Positions 18,367 to 27,735 of a stretch of 64,000 nucleotides of DNA are shown one piece after another (positions within the stretch are counted from its first letter, which is position 1; every line of letters starts with the position of its first letter). A program made the translations under genes and the position numbers. The DNA is from Chitinophaga tropicalis (GTDB lineage Bacteria; Bacteroidota; Bacteroidia; Chitinophagales; Chitinophagaceae): positions 1 to 64,000 of the forward strand of contig NZ_WRXN01000019.1 of NCBI RefSeq assembly GCF_009758205.1. Reading direction: 5' to 3'. The notes under the pieces are model-generated. The model saw only the letters and a list, made by a program, of their open reading frames with translations. It had not been told where the DNA came from and ran no database searches.

Positions 18367-21222
18367 CTATTTTTTTATGTTTAAATGTTTCCCTTCATAA
18401 ACCACTTCTTTATCGCATGCTGTATCAAAATCCAGGCGCCTGTCTTTATCCGGTTTTATCATATTTATACGGAATGTTCTTTTCTGCAGCATACCATTGA
18501 ATGAACCTTTCCGGTCGCCGATGGTAACGGTTCCTGTTGCTTCATCATATTTTACCGGGATGATGGAAAAAGCGCCTTTTTCGTAATTGTAATTGGCTTC
18601 TTCGTCTTCATACAGGTTGAAGGAGGCATTTGCGCCGGTGTAAATGTTTAATGTAATGGTATCCGCCTGTTTCTCTGTGGTGTACTGTAATGCAGGCCCG
18701 AAAGGCACGATGGATCCGGCTTTTACAAATAAAGGCATCCGTTCATAGGGAGCTTCGGCAATAATTTTCTGACCGCCTGCGTACCATTTTCCGGAATAGA
18801 GATCATACCATCCTGCACATCGGGGCAGGTACAGGGCACGTTCCGTTTGCCTGTATTCGCAAACAGGATTTACCAGCAGTGAAGGCCCGAACATATATTG
18901 ATCGCCGATGTTCAATACCGCTGTATCTGTTGCAAAGTCCATTGCAAGCCCCCGCATGATGGTATAGTCATCATGATAAGCCCTGCCGGCCAGTGAATAG
19001 ATATAAGGAAGTAAACGGTAACGCAGTTTATCGTAATAGAGGAAACTTTTATAAGCAGGATGGTCTTCAGAAGCCGTATTATATACCTCCCGATATGGGA
19101 ATTGCCCGTGGGAACGGAACAAAGGAACAAATGTGCCGAACTGCGACCAACGGGTCATCAGCTCTCTCCACTCTTCCAGGTTTTCGCTATCCGGGCTTTC
19201 GAATTTCCGGGGCACCACAAAACCACCTATATCCATGGTCCAGTAAGGAAGTCCGGACATGGAGAAATTCACGCCTGCAGCTATCTGCGCTTTCAGATCG
19301 ACCCAGGTGGACCCGATATCGCCGCTCCATATGGCTGCAGCATAACGTTGTGAACCTGCAAAGCCTGAGCGTGTGAGCAGGAAAACCCTTTTGTCAGGGT
19401 CTGTTGAACGCTGTCCTTCATAGATCCCTTTTGCATTTTGCAGGGGGTAGGCATTCAGAAATTCGGCTGCGCTACCTAAAGCGGTAGGTGTCATTTGCAG
19501 CTTTCTTTTCTCCGGGTCCACATTAGAAAGGATGTCAGGCTCACTCGCGTCCATCCACCATGCGTCAATTCCTTTACTGTAGATCTTTTCATTGATCAGG
19601 TCCCAGAAACCTTTCCGGGCTGCTTTATTAAAGGCATCGTAGAAAGTGGATACATATCCATCACCGATCCAATCCCTTTGCCGGTCGGCTATATTTCTTT
19701 TATAGAGCCATCCATTTTTATCAAACTTGTTGTACGCTGGTATGCCGTCATAAAATTTGGGCCATACCGATATCATGATCCGGGTGTTGTACTTTTTATG
19801 CAGCACACCGATCATACTGTCTGGAGAAGGAAAGCGTTTTTCGTCAAACTCCTGGCTGCCCCATTCGGCTTCTCTCCAATAGCTCCAGTCCAGCACAATG
19901 TTGTCCAGGGGGATCTTTCTCTTGCGGAATTCATCGACAGTGGTAAGTATTTCCTCTTGTGTTTTATACCGTTCCCTGCTTTGCCAGAAACCCAATGCCC
20001 ATTTGGGCACAATAGGCGCTTTACCTGTAAGGTTCCGGTAACCGGAGATCACCTCATCCATATTGTTACCATAAACGAAGTAGTAATCGACCTGCTGGCC
20101 GGCTTCCGAACAAAAGCCAAAGCTGTTTTGCTCTTCTTCGTTCAATGGCTCCTGCCATTTCAGAGAGAGATAGGATTCAGCGCCTTCTGGTATCCATTCA
20201 ATTTTAACAGGTACCTTTTCTCCTTTTTTGAAATTCCAGGGCACCAATGCAGACGCGGGGTTCCAGGCTTTTCGCCAGCGATCTAAGACCAGCTTTCCAT
20301 CCAGCCACATTTTCAGGGAACCGCCATAAGTGAACCGGAACTGATGCAGGCCTGACAGATGGCTGGCAAGGCTTCCTTCCCAGGTTACTATGCCTGTAGC
20401 AGGTGTAAATTCCCGGGGGAGCTGGATCTTTGAGTCTCCGAGGAATCCCATATTAATATTTGCCTCTGCCCTTTCTGTACTTATTTCCTGCGGTTTATGT
20501 GTATTATTGACATAGGCAGCGGTAAGCCAGCCCGGTTCTCCCTTCTTTGAAAAAAGCTGCATGGAAGAAAGCGGATGAAGTGGCCTGACATCGCCAGCCC
20601 TGGTCAGGGAATAATTGTCCCATAAAATGCCATAGTTCTTATTGGATATTAAGAAGGGAATGGCTACTTCTGTATTGTTCTGGAAGAAAGTAACCTGCTG
20701 TCCCCGGTAATTCATTATACCGTCCTGGTGCTGGCCCAATCCATACCACGCATCATCCCCCGTGGTCTGAAAGGTTTGCGTCAGCGTGTAAGACCGTTTA
20801 CCGTCAAACACTACGGATTGAAAATTTCTTCCAAATGACTGTTTTTCAGCCAGTATCTTTTTGCCGGTGAGATCTGTGAAAGTGACGGCCCCGGTTTTCC
20901 GGTCAACAATAGCGGTTAATTTTTTTGTTTTGAGGATCAGGCCTTCCTTTGAAGGAATAACATTCCATGTAAGCCCGGGCTTTTTTTCGTAAACAGTGAT
21001 CAGGCTATTACCAGGGATTATTTCTTTTCCCGGAGCTGCGATCACTCTTATAATATTATCCGCAATTACCTCCAGTTTAACAGCATGCGGTGAACCCGTA
21101 AACAGGGAGTCTGTAAAAAGTATTACGCCATCAGGAAGTCTGATATAGGCGGGCGGCACTGCCAATAAGTCATTCAAAAATGCAAAAGTCAGCAGACTAA
21201 ACAGCAACAATCTCAATTTCAT
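18367..21222 (-). CDS. GH31 glycosidase with inserted PA14 domain (probable alpha-xylosidase)
   Basis: A 951-residue exported enzyme (signal about 1-21, ending LLAVPP). The GH31 N-terminal beta domain is interrupted by a PA14 insertion (about 255-390, LHQFRFTYGGSLKMWLDGKLVL), the arrangement of the xyloglucan alpha-xylosidases CjXyl31A and BoGH31A. The barrel carries nucleophile D558 in WWMDASEPD and acid/base D635 in WSGDIGSTW. It would remove non-reducing-end xylose from xyloglucan oligosaccharides in the periplasm. It is the first gene of the operon, so the promoter must lie in 21223-21392; I could not find a clear TAnnTTTG box there. Confidence 0.9.
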   Translation of the reverse strand: MKLRLLLFSLLTFAFLNDLLAVPPAYIRLPDGVILFTDSLFTGSPHAVKLEVIADNIIRVIAAPGKEIIPGNSLITVYEKKPGLTWNVIPSKEGLILKTKKLTAIVDRKTGAVTFTDLTGKKILAEKQSFGRNFQSVVFDGKRSYTLTQTFQTTGDDAWYGLGQHQDGIMNYRGQQVTFFQNNTEVAIPFLISNKNYGILWDNYSLTRAGDVRPLHPLSSMQLFSKKGEPGWLTAAYVNNTHKPQEISTERAEANINMGFLGDSKIQLPREFTPATGIVTWEGSLASHLSGLHQFRFTYGGSLKMWLDGKLVLDRWRKAWNPASALVPWNFKKGEKVPVKIEWIPEGAESYLSLKWQEPLNEEEQNSFGFCSEAGQQVDYYFVYGNNMDEVISGYRNLTGKAPIVPKWALGFWQSRERYKTQEEILTTVDEFRKRKIPLDNIVLDWSYWREAEWGSQEFDEKRFPSPDSMIGVLHKKYNTRIMISVWPKFYDGIPAYNKFDKNGWLYKRNIADRQRDWIGDGYVSTFYDAFNKAARKGFWDLINEKIYSKGIDAWWMDASEPDILSNVDPEKRKLQMTPTALGSAAEFLNAYPLQNAKGIYEGQRSTDPDKRVFLLTRSGFAGSQRYAAAIWSGDIGSTWVDLKAQIAAGVNFSMSGLPYWTMDIGGFVVPRKFESPDSENLEEWRELMTRWSQFGTFVPLFRSHGQFPYREVYNTASEDHPAYKSFLYYDKLRYRLLPYIYSLAGRAYHDDYTIMRGLAMDFATDTAVLNIGDQYMFGPSLLVNPVCEYRQTERALYLPRCAGWYDLYSGKWYAGGQKIIAEAPYERMPLFVKAGSIVPFGPALQYTTEKQADTITLNIYTGANASFNLYEDEEANYNYEKGAFSIIPVKYDEATGTVTIGDRKGSFNGMLQKRTFRINMIKPDKDRRLDFDTACDKEVVYEGKHLNIKK

Positions 21223-21392
21223 ATACGTGGATTAGTATGCTGTAAAGCTATTACCTGACCTTCTGAAAGCAGGCGGTCGAATGTTTCAAACTGGGGGGTT
21301 AAATGTTACAAACAACTGATTTTCATCCTGTTTTTTTTCGATAGAGCGGTCGAAGTAACCCTCTTTTCCAATGGATCGAACGGAAAGACCTA

Positions 21393-21785
21393 TTAGCCTG
21401 CCAATAGTTCAATCAGGTTTCCTTCCGGATCAAGTACTACCGCTTCATAATACCCATCCCCGGTTGTCCTGGGTTCTCCCTGTATCATGTATCCTTCCTG
21501 CCGGAAGTTCTCAACCATAGCATTTACTTTTTCCTTATCGCCAACAGTAATTGCCAGGTGCGCTATTCCCTTGTTAAAACCTCTTTTTTCCGGAGCTCCG
21601 TCAATGCCAGGTCGGTGCATCAGTTCAATCTGGCTACCGCCCATAGAGAAACTGATAAAATAAGAACTGAATTTTTTTACCGGGTTAACATAAAGGCTGC
21701 CACAGGAGGCCTCAAAGTATTTGAGATAAAAGTTTTTCATACCCTCCAGGTCATCGACCCATATTGCCAGATGATGTATTTTCAT
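21393..21785 (-). CDS. VOC / glyoxalase-like metalloprotein
   Basis: A 130-residue single-subunit VOC protein. MKIHHLAIWVDDLEGMKNFY, IELMHR, GIAHLAI and the end NLIELLAG supply the two His and two Glu expected to bind a divalent metal. The ATG at 21785 starts the family consensus and lies ten bases after the DeoR stop; a longer frame to 21848 overlaps that gene. Lactoylglutathione lyase or another small-molecule lyase activity is possible. Third gene of the MFS-DeoR-VOC operon. Confidence 0.85.
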   Translation of the reverse strand: MKIHHLAIWVDDLEGMKNFYLKYFEASCGSLYVNPVKKFSSYFISFSMGGSQIELMHRPGIDGAPEKRGFNKGIAHLAITVGDKEKVNAMVENFRQEGYMIQGEPRTTGDGYYEAVVLDPEGNLIELLAG

Positions 21786-21795
21786 TTGAATAGTA

Positions 21796-22545
21796 TTATA
21801 TGATTTGAACTCCCAGGTTTCTAAAGCCATCAAGATCTGCATGATCACTATCCATATTAGTGATCATTGCATGCAGGTCCTGAAAGTCGCAAACACGAAA
21901 GGCTTCTGCCTGATGTAATATCTTTTGGTTTGCCAGAGAAACCGTTTTTTTGGAGCGTCTGAGCATTGCACGTTTAACATGGGCATCAGATTCTATTGTT
22001 GCGGTAACTCCAAATTTGTCGTCAACACCGCAGGTACCCATTAAATAGAGGTCTGCGGTATAGCGTTCCAGGTCAAGGCAGGTTACCGTACCGGTATTTG
22101 TTGCACTGTTGCGTTCGTAGACCCCTCCAAGAACAATGAGCTCTATATCCGGATAGTTAACGAGCAATTGTATTGCAGGAATATTGTTGGTTATGATACG
22201 CATATTTATATCAGAAGGTAACCGGCCTGCCAGTGCGCATATTGTTGTGCCACCGTCCATAAAAACGGTCATGCCCTCCTTTATGAACCCCAGTGCTTTG
22301 GCTACTATAATGTCTTTCTGATCTGAAAGAATATTACTGCGATCCTGGAAGGTCAAAGGATTTCTTGATGGCAACATTGCGCCACCGCGGATCTTTGAAA
22401 CCAACCCATTACGGTATAGCTGATCAATATCTCTTCTGACAGTATCCTCTGACACATTTAATGATCCGGCAATCTGCTCGTAAGTAACCTGTTGATCGGT
22501 CTTTATCTTATTAAGAATAAATTCAAATCTTTGCTCTTTGATCAT
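21796..22545 (-). CDS. DeoR/GlpR family transcriptional regulator
   Basis: A 249-residue repressor: N-terminal DeoR HTH (RFEFILNKIKTDQQVTYEQI, SEDTVRRDIDQL) and a C-terminal sugar-phosphate sensor domain with the VFMDGGTT and IELIVLGGVYERNS motifs of the family. Its ATG overlaps the MFS stop by one base (TGATG), showing translational coupling. DeoR proteins usually sense phosphorylated sugars. The candidate operator at 23856-23890 lies ahead of the operon, implying autoregulation. Confidence 0.92.
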   Translation of the reverse strand: MIKEQRFEFILNKIKTDQQVTYEQIAGSLNVSEDTVRRDIDQLYRNGLVSKIRGGAMLPSRNPLTFQDRSNILSDQKDIIVAKALGFIKEGMTVFMDGGTTICALAGRLPSDINMRIITNNIPAIQLLVNYPDIELIVLGGVYERNSATNTGTVTCLDLERYTADLYLMGTCGVDDKFGVTATIESDAHVKRAMLRRSKKTVSLANQKILHQAEAFRVCDFQDLHAMITNMDSDHADLDGFRNLGVQII

Positions 22546-23753
22546 CACTGTATTTTTGAAATAGTTAATGGATATTTCTGTTCTTTTATCCAGTATGAAA
22601 GCGATGTAATAATCAATAAAATTGCACAGCACCCAAAGGCCGCCGGCAATGAAATATGATGAGCAATAAAGCCTAACAGCGCAGGGCCTGCCAGTTGACC
22701 AGCGTATCCCATGGTGGTTATTGCGGGGATACTGACCGAAGCAGGAATTCCCTTCAGGCGCCCTCCGTCGCTAAAAAAGACCGGGACAATATTGGCAGCG
22801 CCTATCCCCAGCAAAATGTATCCAACCAGCACCATGTAAAACCAGGGGCTAAATATTGCTACTAAAAGGCCGAAAGCTGCCAGCAAGCTACCGCCGGATA
22901 CAATGGTTGTCCTGTCAAATTTTTCAACCAGCCCATCACCCAACAGCCTCATCGTGGCCATAGCTACTGAAAATGCTGCGTAACCGGCGCCACTGAGTGT
23001 CTGCGGAACGGCTTTGGTATCGCGCAGAAATACAGCACTCCAATCCAGCATAGCGCCTTCTGAAAGGAATACGATGAAACACATCGTGCCTAAAAAGACA
23101 ACACTTCTTCTCAGCCAGAGAAAGTTGTTTGAAGTGAGGGCCGTATCTGTTACTGTTGAATATTTAGTATTAATATCCTGTTCCAAATGGTAAGGAAAAA
23201 GATGCCGATACTGGCTCAGGCAGATAACAAGCAAAAGACCAGCGATGCTAAATGCTGCATGTAAAGGGTCCAGGCCTGCCTTTACAAGGAAGCCGAGACC
23301 TAGTGATCCGGCAAGTCCACCTACACTGAAAAGTCCGTGCAGAGACGACATTACAGGCCGTCCGTAAAGGTTTTGCACATATATTCCATGGGCGTTCATA
23401 GCCACATCAATGGAACCAATGGCAGCTCCGAAAATAAATAATGCTGCCGCCATGATTATGACGGATTTGATCACAATCAGGGAGGGAAGCAACAGCGCAA
23501 TTAAAATAGCGGAACATGCAATTACTTTCCGTGTTCCATACCTGCTGATCAAAAGACCGGTAACCGGCATCATCACTAATGCGCCGAGACCAATAAATAA
23601 AAGTAATAACCCCAGGTGTCCTTCATGTAAGCCAAGGCGATCTTTAGCATATGGCACCATCGGCGCCCAGCTGGAAATTCCTAGTCCGCATACAAAAAAA
23701 ATAAACCTGGTAGCCCTGCGAGCCATCATTAACCTTTTATCATCTACGTTCAT
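22545..23753 (-). CDS. Major facilitator superfamily transporter
   Basis: A 402-residue inner-membrane protein with about twelve hydrophobic helices. Its opening (ARRATRFIFFVCGLGISSWAP) and the AIGSIDVAMNAHGIYV segment resemble the YbjJ/FucP-like sugar or drug branch of the MFS. The loop RYGTRK after helix 2 fits the G-R-x-G-R-R/K signature. Being linked to a DeoR regulator, and upstream of a glycan locus in the same direction, it could import a monosaccharide released by that locus; substrate unproven. Confidence 0.85.
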   Translation of the reverse strand: MNVDDKRLMMARRATRFIFFVCGLGISSWAPMVPYAKDRLGLHEGHLGLLLLFIGLGALVMMPVTGLLISRYGTRKVIACSAILIALLLPSLIVIKSVIIMAAALFIFGAAIGSIDVAMNAHGIYVQNLYGRPVMSSLHGLFSVGGLAGSLGLGFLVKAGLDPLHAAFSIAGLLLVICLSQYRHLFPYHLEQDINTKYSTVTDTALTSNNFLWLRRSVVFLGTMCFIVFLSEGAMLDWSAVFLRDTKAVPQTLSGAGYAAFSVAMATMRLLGDGLVEKFDRTTIVSGGSLLAAFGLLVAIFSPWFYMVLVGYILLGIGAANIVPVFFSDGGRLKGIPASVSIPAITTMGYAGQLAGPALLGFIAHHISLPAAFGCCAILLIITSLSYWIKEQKYPLTISKIQ

Positions 23754-23855
23754 ATATTCAATTATCTGTAATAACAGCTAATAAGGCCTTAATTATATAA
23801 TGAGATTTCATGGAGACTGCCTTCAGCTATTTTTCACTATCAAAAGCAAAACAAG

Positions 23856-23890
23856 ATTGCAAATATAAGCAAATCGCAAACATTTGCAAT
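23856..23890. promoter_or_regulatory. Candidate DeoR operator
   Basis: A perfect 9-nt inverted repeat ATTGCAAAT (23856-23864) and ATTTGCAAT (23882-23890) has further GCAAA words between the arms. It covers the candidate minus-strand promoter box at 23860-23867, as expected for a repressor site. Assignment to the operon's DeoR protein is inference. Confidence 0.5.
23860..23867 (-). promoter_or_regulatory. Candidate -7 box TATATTTG for the MFS operon
   Basis: Exact match to the Bacteroidota TAnnTTTG consensus on the minus strand, about 107 bases ahead of the MFS start. No clear -33 TTTG partner is seen. Confidence 0.45.
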
Positions 23891-24162
23891 TACGGAAATA
23901 TTTCACTTATTTTGTCATTGTGGGGTTTTTATAATTGCAAAATCATTCACAGGATATTAATATATTTATAAATTTCTTTTTATCAAAGCATTATCTATAT
24001 TTTAGTTCCTGAATTTTAAGACAGGTCTCAGTATTCCTATGTTAAATGCAATGCTGCAATATTTTGCAACTCTTAGCATTGTCTTTTTCTCATTATGCCA
24101 ACGACAACCTTAAACCACAGTCTTTATCGTAACAGCGAACACTAATTCACAGCGCTTTAATA

Positions 24163-25281
24163 ATGATTACAGGTCTCAATTCTCTTAAAACCAAACCACA
24201 TTATCCAATTCTTGATGGATTACGTGGCGTTGCAGCTCTTATCGTGGTTGCGTTTCATGTATTTGAACCACATGCGAGGAACAGTTCAGATCAGATTATT
24301 AACCATGGGTATCTGGCTGTAGATTTCTTTTTCGCTTTATCTGGTTTTGTGATAGGATATGCCTATGATGAAAAATGGGATAAGTTAACTATTGGTTCAT
24401 TTTTTAAAAGAAGATTACAAAGGCTCCAGCCCATGGTAATTATGGGAATGATGATCGGGGCCGCACTGTTTTACTTTGCAGACTCTCCCAAATGGCCTAT
24501 GATACATACTATACCTGTGTGGCAGGTGATAATGATCATGCTGATTGGATTTACACTGATACCAGTTCCTGTCTCCATGGATATCCGGGGCTGGGAGGAG
24601 ATGCATCCTCTTAATGGTCCCGGCTGGTCACTGTTTTATGAATATGTTGCCAATATCCTATATGCAATAGGGATCAGAAAGCTGTCAAAAACGGCATTAT
24701 CAATACTGGTTATTGTGTGTGGAATATGGCTTGTTTACTATTCCGTGACTTCCGCAAATGGAGACCTGATGGGTGGCTGGTCTCTTACCAGGGAGCAATT
24801 GACTATTGGCTTTACCCGTTTGTGTTATCCGTTTTTTGCAGGTTTATTACTTTCCAGAGTTGTTAAACCCGGTAACATTAAGGGCGCGTTTTTATTAAGC
24901 AGTCTTTTACTTATCATAGTGTTGTTCATGCCAAGAATCGGCACCAGTGCCGAAACGTGGAAAAATGGATTGTTTGAATCCTTAACCGTCATTGCACTTT
25001 TTCCACTTATTATTTATATCGGAGCCAGCGGTAATATAAAGGGCAAGATGGAAACCCGTATTTGTAAGTTCCTGGGAGATGTTTCATACCCGGTCTACAT
25101 TACACATTTTCCATTCATCTATATATATTCAGGCTGGGTGAGTAAGAACACGGGGGCTCCTTTAAGTATGCACATCCTGTTAGGTATAGTTACTTTTGTT
25201 ATTGCCTTCTTAGTTGGCTATATTACTTTGAAATTTTACGATGAGCCGGTGAGGGCCTGGCTCAGCAAAAAAAATAAATAA
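24163..25281 (+). CDS. Acyltransferase family 3 membrane protein
   Basis: A 372-residue multi-spanning protein with about ten membrane helices. YPILDGLRGVAALIVVAFHV and GYLAVDFFFALSGFVIGY hold the conserved DGLRG, active His and FF.LSGF motifs of acyltransferase 3. It would O-acylate a sugar or lipid at the inner membrane. The GH92 gene follows after 23 bases, so they are co-transcribed. Substrate unknown. Confidence 0.9.
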   Translation: MITGLNSLKTKPHYPILDGLRGVAALIVVAFHVFEPHARNSSDQIINHGYLAVDFFFALSGFVIGYAYDEKWDKLTIGSFFKRRLQRLQPMVIMGMMIGAALFYFADSPKWPMIHTIPVWQVIMIMLIGFTLIPVPVSMDIRGWEEMHPLNGPGWSLFYEYVANILYAIGIRKLSKTALSILVIVCGIWLVYYSVTSANGDLMGGWSLTREQLTIGFTRLCYPFFAGLLLSRVVKPGNIKGAFLLSSLLLIIVLFMPRIGTSAETWKNGLFESLTVIALFPLIIYIGASGNIKGKMETRICKFLGDVSYPVYITHFPFIYIYSGWVSKNTGAPLSMHILLGIVTFVIAFLVGYITLKFYDEPVRAWLSKKNK

Positions 25282-25304
25282 ATACTCAAGCATAACCGGA
25301 AAAC

Positions 25305-27629
25305 ATGAGGAATTTTTTTTACCTGGTTTTAATTTCCCTGGCTGCCTGTCATGAGACAAAGCAAATTGAGGAGGATTATACAAAATATGTTAAACCTAAT
25401 ATAGGTACTGCCCACAGCCGGTATTTCTTTTATACACCTGCTGCGGTACCATTTGGAATGGCGAAATTAGCCCCATCAACAAATGGCAGTTATGGAAATA
25501 TTGATGGTTGGGAAGCAGTTGGCTACGACGAACGCCATACTTCTATTGAGGGATTTCCCAATTTTCATGAATTTCAGATCGGAGGAGTTGTTTTTGCGCC
25601 AACTGTAGGTACACTACAAACCCAGCCAGGGAAGCTGGAAGATCCTGAGAGCGGTTACAGGTCCCGTTTTGATCATAAGGACGAATATGCAACCGCGGGC
25701 TATTACAAAGTACTACTCAAAGATTATAATGTCACTGCTGAATTAACAGCCACTGACAGGGTTGGTTTCCATCGTTATACATTTCCCAAGTCTGATTCAT
25801 CGCATATCATTTTTGACATTGGTCATCGTATGGGTGAAAGCGGACCGGTACTGGATGCAGAAGTAAAGCTGCTGGATAGTAACCGGGTTGAAGGATATGT
25901 TGTCACCAAGCCTGAGTATGTAAGAAAGTATCAAAGCGATGCCACTGTTCCTTTATATTTTTCGGCAGTTTTAGATAAGACTCCGCAAGCATATGGAGTA
26001 TTTACAGATAGCGCAGTTACCAAAGGAGAGAAAGCGATCAAAGGGAAAGGCGCAGGCGTGTATCTTACCTTTAAGACATCAGAAGGAGAACAGATCAATA
26101 TCAAAGCAGGTCTGTCATATACTTCTGTTGCTAACGCCAGGCTTAACCTGGAAACAGAGGCCAGTAACTTAACATTCGATCAGGCCAAAGAAAAGGCAAT
26201 AGCTACCTGGAATGAACAACTTGGACGGATAGCAGTGGAAGGAGGGCTGGAAGATGACAAAGTGAAATTCTATACCGGCTTATATCATGCAATATTGGGG
26301 AGAGGCCTTGCAAGTGATGTGAACGGGGCTTACCCTAAAAATGATGGTTCTATAGGACAGATACAACTGGATAACAATGGGAAACCGGTACATCCTTTCT
26401 ATAATACCGACGCTATCTGGGGAGGATACTGGAACCTGACGCCGTTATGGGCACTGGCATATCCTGAATATTATGCCGACTTTATTAAAGGCCAGTTACT
26501 GATATATAAGGAAACAGGCTGGCTGGCAGATGGTCTTGCCGCAGGTAAGTATGTATCAGGTGTTGGTACCAACTTTACAGGACTGGTCATAGCTGCCGGC
26601 TACAATGCTGGAATAAGAGATTTTGATGTTAATCTTGGTTACGAAGCTGCTCTTAAAAATGAGATTGGTTACCAGGGAAGGGTGCCAGGCGCTGGTAAAA
26701 TGGATGTTGGGGCCTTTGTTAACAGGGGTTTCAGCCCATATATCCTTAATGATGACAAAGGCAGCAGGGAACTGACCACGAATGGATCACAGTTTGGTAC
26801 ATCGCACACGCTTGAATACGCTTTCAGCAGCTATGCAGTGGCACAGTTTGCAAAAGCACTGGGCAAAACTGATGATTATAAACAACTCAGCAAACAAGCT
26901 GAAAGCTGGAAATTCCTCTATGATTCAACTACAAAATTTATTCGTCCGCGGGATATTAACGGAGATTTTATCAAGGATTTTGATCCTTCGGCGCCATGGG
27001 TAGGTTTTCAGGAAGGTAACGCCTGGCAGTATACATTCTTCGTTCCCCATGCTCCAGAGGAACTGATCAGCCGTATAGGTCAGGATATCTTTAACAGACG
27101 GCTGGATAGCATTTTTACAATCTCCCAGGCAAATATATTTGGCGGAGGCAAAGAAATTGATGCTTTTGCAGGACTGAAAGGATTATACAACCAGGGTAAT
27201 CAACCCAACCTGCATATCTCCTGGCTTTTCAATTTTTCAGGGAGACCTGATCTGACCCAAAAATGGGTTAGAGCTATCTGCAACGAATTTTATGGCACAG
27301 AAGGTATACATGGGTATGGGTATGGCCAGGACGAAGACCAGGGACAGATGGGGGCATGGTATGTACTTGCCGGAATCGGCCTGTTCGATGTAAAAGGCCT
27401 GACGGCGCCTAATGCGTCCTTCCAGTTAGGAAGCCCTTTGTTCAATAAAATTACAATAAATGGAAAGACGCATCCATTTGTTATCACCGCTGAAAATAAT
27501 GGAAAGGACAATATTTACATCAATGAGGCTGTTCTGAATGGAAAACCTGCGACAGAAATACCGTACCAGGACATCATGAAAGGAGGAACACTCAATCTCA
27601 AAATGGCGTCAAAGCCCTTTTCAAAATAG
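25305..27629 (+). CDS. GH92 family alpha-mannosidase lipoprotein
   Basis: A 774-residue exocellular or periplasmic enzyme. The signal MRNFFYLVLISLAAC ends in a lipidation Cys at 15. The N-terminal beta-sandwich starts YVKPNIGTAHSRYFFYTPAAVPFGM, and the (alpha/alpha)6 domain has YNTDAIWGGYWNLTPLWAL and the family motif GQDEDQGQMGAWYV, whose acidic residues are expected to activate water with calcium help. GH92 enzymes are calcium-dependent inverting exo-alpha-mannosidases, often acting on N-glycans or fungal mannan. Linkage specificity cannot be read. A bidirectional terminator follows. Confidence 0.93.
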   Translation: MRNFFYLVLISLAACHETKQIEEDYTKYVKPNIGTAHSRYFFYTPAAVPFGMAKLAPSTNGSYGNIDGWEAVGYDERHTSIEGFPNFHEFQIGGVVFAPTVGTLQTQPGKLEDPESGYRSRFDHKDEYATAGYYKVLLKDYNVTAELTATDRVGFHRYTFPKSDSSHIIFDIGHRMGESGPVLDAEVKLLDSNRVEGYVVTKPEYVRKYQSDATVPLYFSAVLDKTPQAYGVFTDSAVTKGEKAIKGKGAGVYLTFKTSEGEQINIKAGLSYTSVANARLNLETEASNLTFDQAKEKAIATWNEQLGRIAVEGGLEDDKVKFYTGLYHAILGRGLASDVNGAYPKNDGSIGQIQLDNNGKPVHPFYNTDAIWGGYWNLTPLWALAYPEYYADFIKGQLLIYKETGWLADGLAAGKYVSGVGTNFTGLVIAAGYNAGIRDFDVNLGYEAALKNEIGYQGRVPGAGKMDVGAFVNRGFSPYILNDDKGSRELTTNGSQFGTSHTLEYAFSSYAVAQFAKALGKTDDYKQLSKQAESWKFLYDSTTKFIRPRDINGDFIKDFDPSAPWVGFQEGNAWQYTFFVPHAPEELISRIGQDIFNRRLDSIFTISQANIFGGGKEIDAFAGLKGLYNQGNQPNLHISWLFNFSGRPDLTQKWVRAICNEFYGTEGIHGYGYGQDEDQGQMGAWYVLAGIGLFDVKGLTAPNASFQLGSPLFNKITINGKTHPFVITAENNGKDNIYINEAVLNGKPATEIPYQDIMKGGTLNLKMASKPFSK

Positions 27630-27684
27630 AGATTACATAATACGGCAGGAAAAGGTTCAAATACTTTTAAGCCGATGATAAAAT

Positions 27685-27718
27685 AAAACCCTTCAAACCG
27701 CCGACTTTGAAGGGTTTT
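27685..27718. terminator. Bidirectional terminator between GH92 and PfpI-like genes
   Basis: A 13-bp perfect stem AAAACCCTTCAAA / TTTGAAGGGTTTT with an eight-base loop, rich in T on both 3' sides, lies between two convergent stops. Confidence 0.88.
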
Positions 27719-27735
27719 ATTTTTAATGTATAAGA

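Larger units (their letters stand above)
23754..24162. other. Divergent promoter region between MFS and acyltransferase genes
   Basis: These 409 AT-rich bases hold the promoters of both directions. TTGCAA-type words recur at 23856-23890, 23934-23940 and 24055-24069. The first cluster is listed as a candidate operator. No RNA gene or reading frame of note. Confidence 0.6.

Noticed and set aside
19495..20286. 263-codon plus-strand frame inside the GH31 gene
   Set aside because: It is antisense to the catalytic barrel of a clearly recognisable enzyme and has no family-like motifs; long shadow frames are common here.
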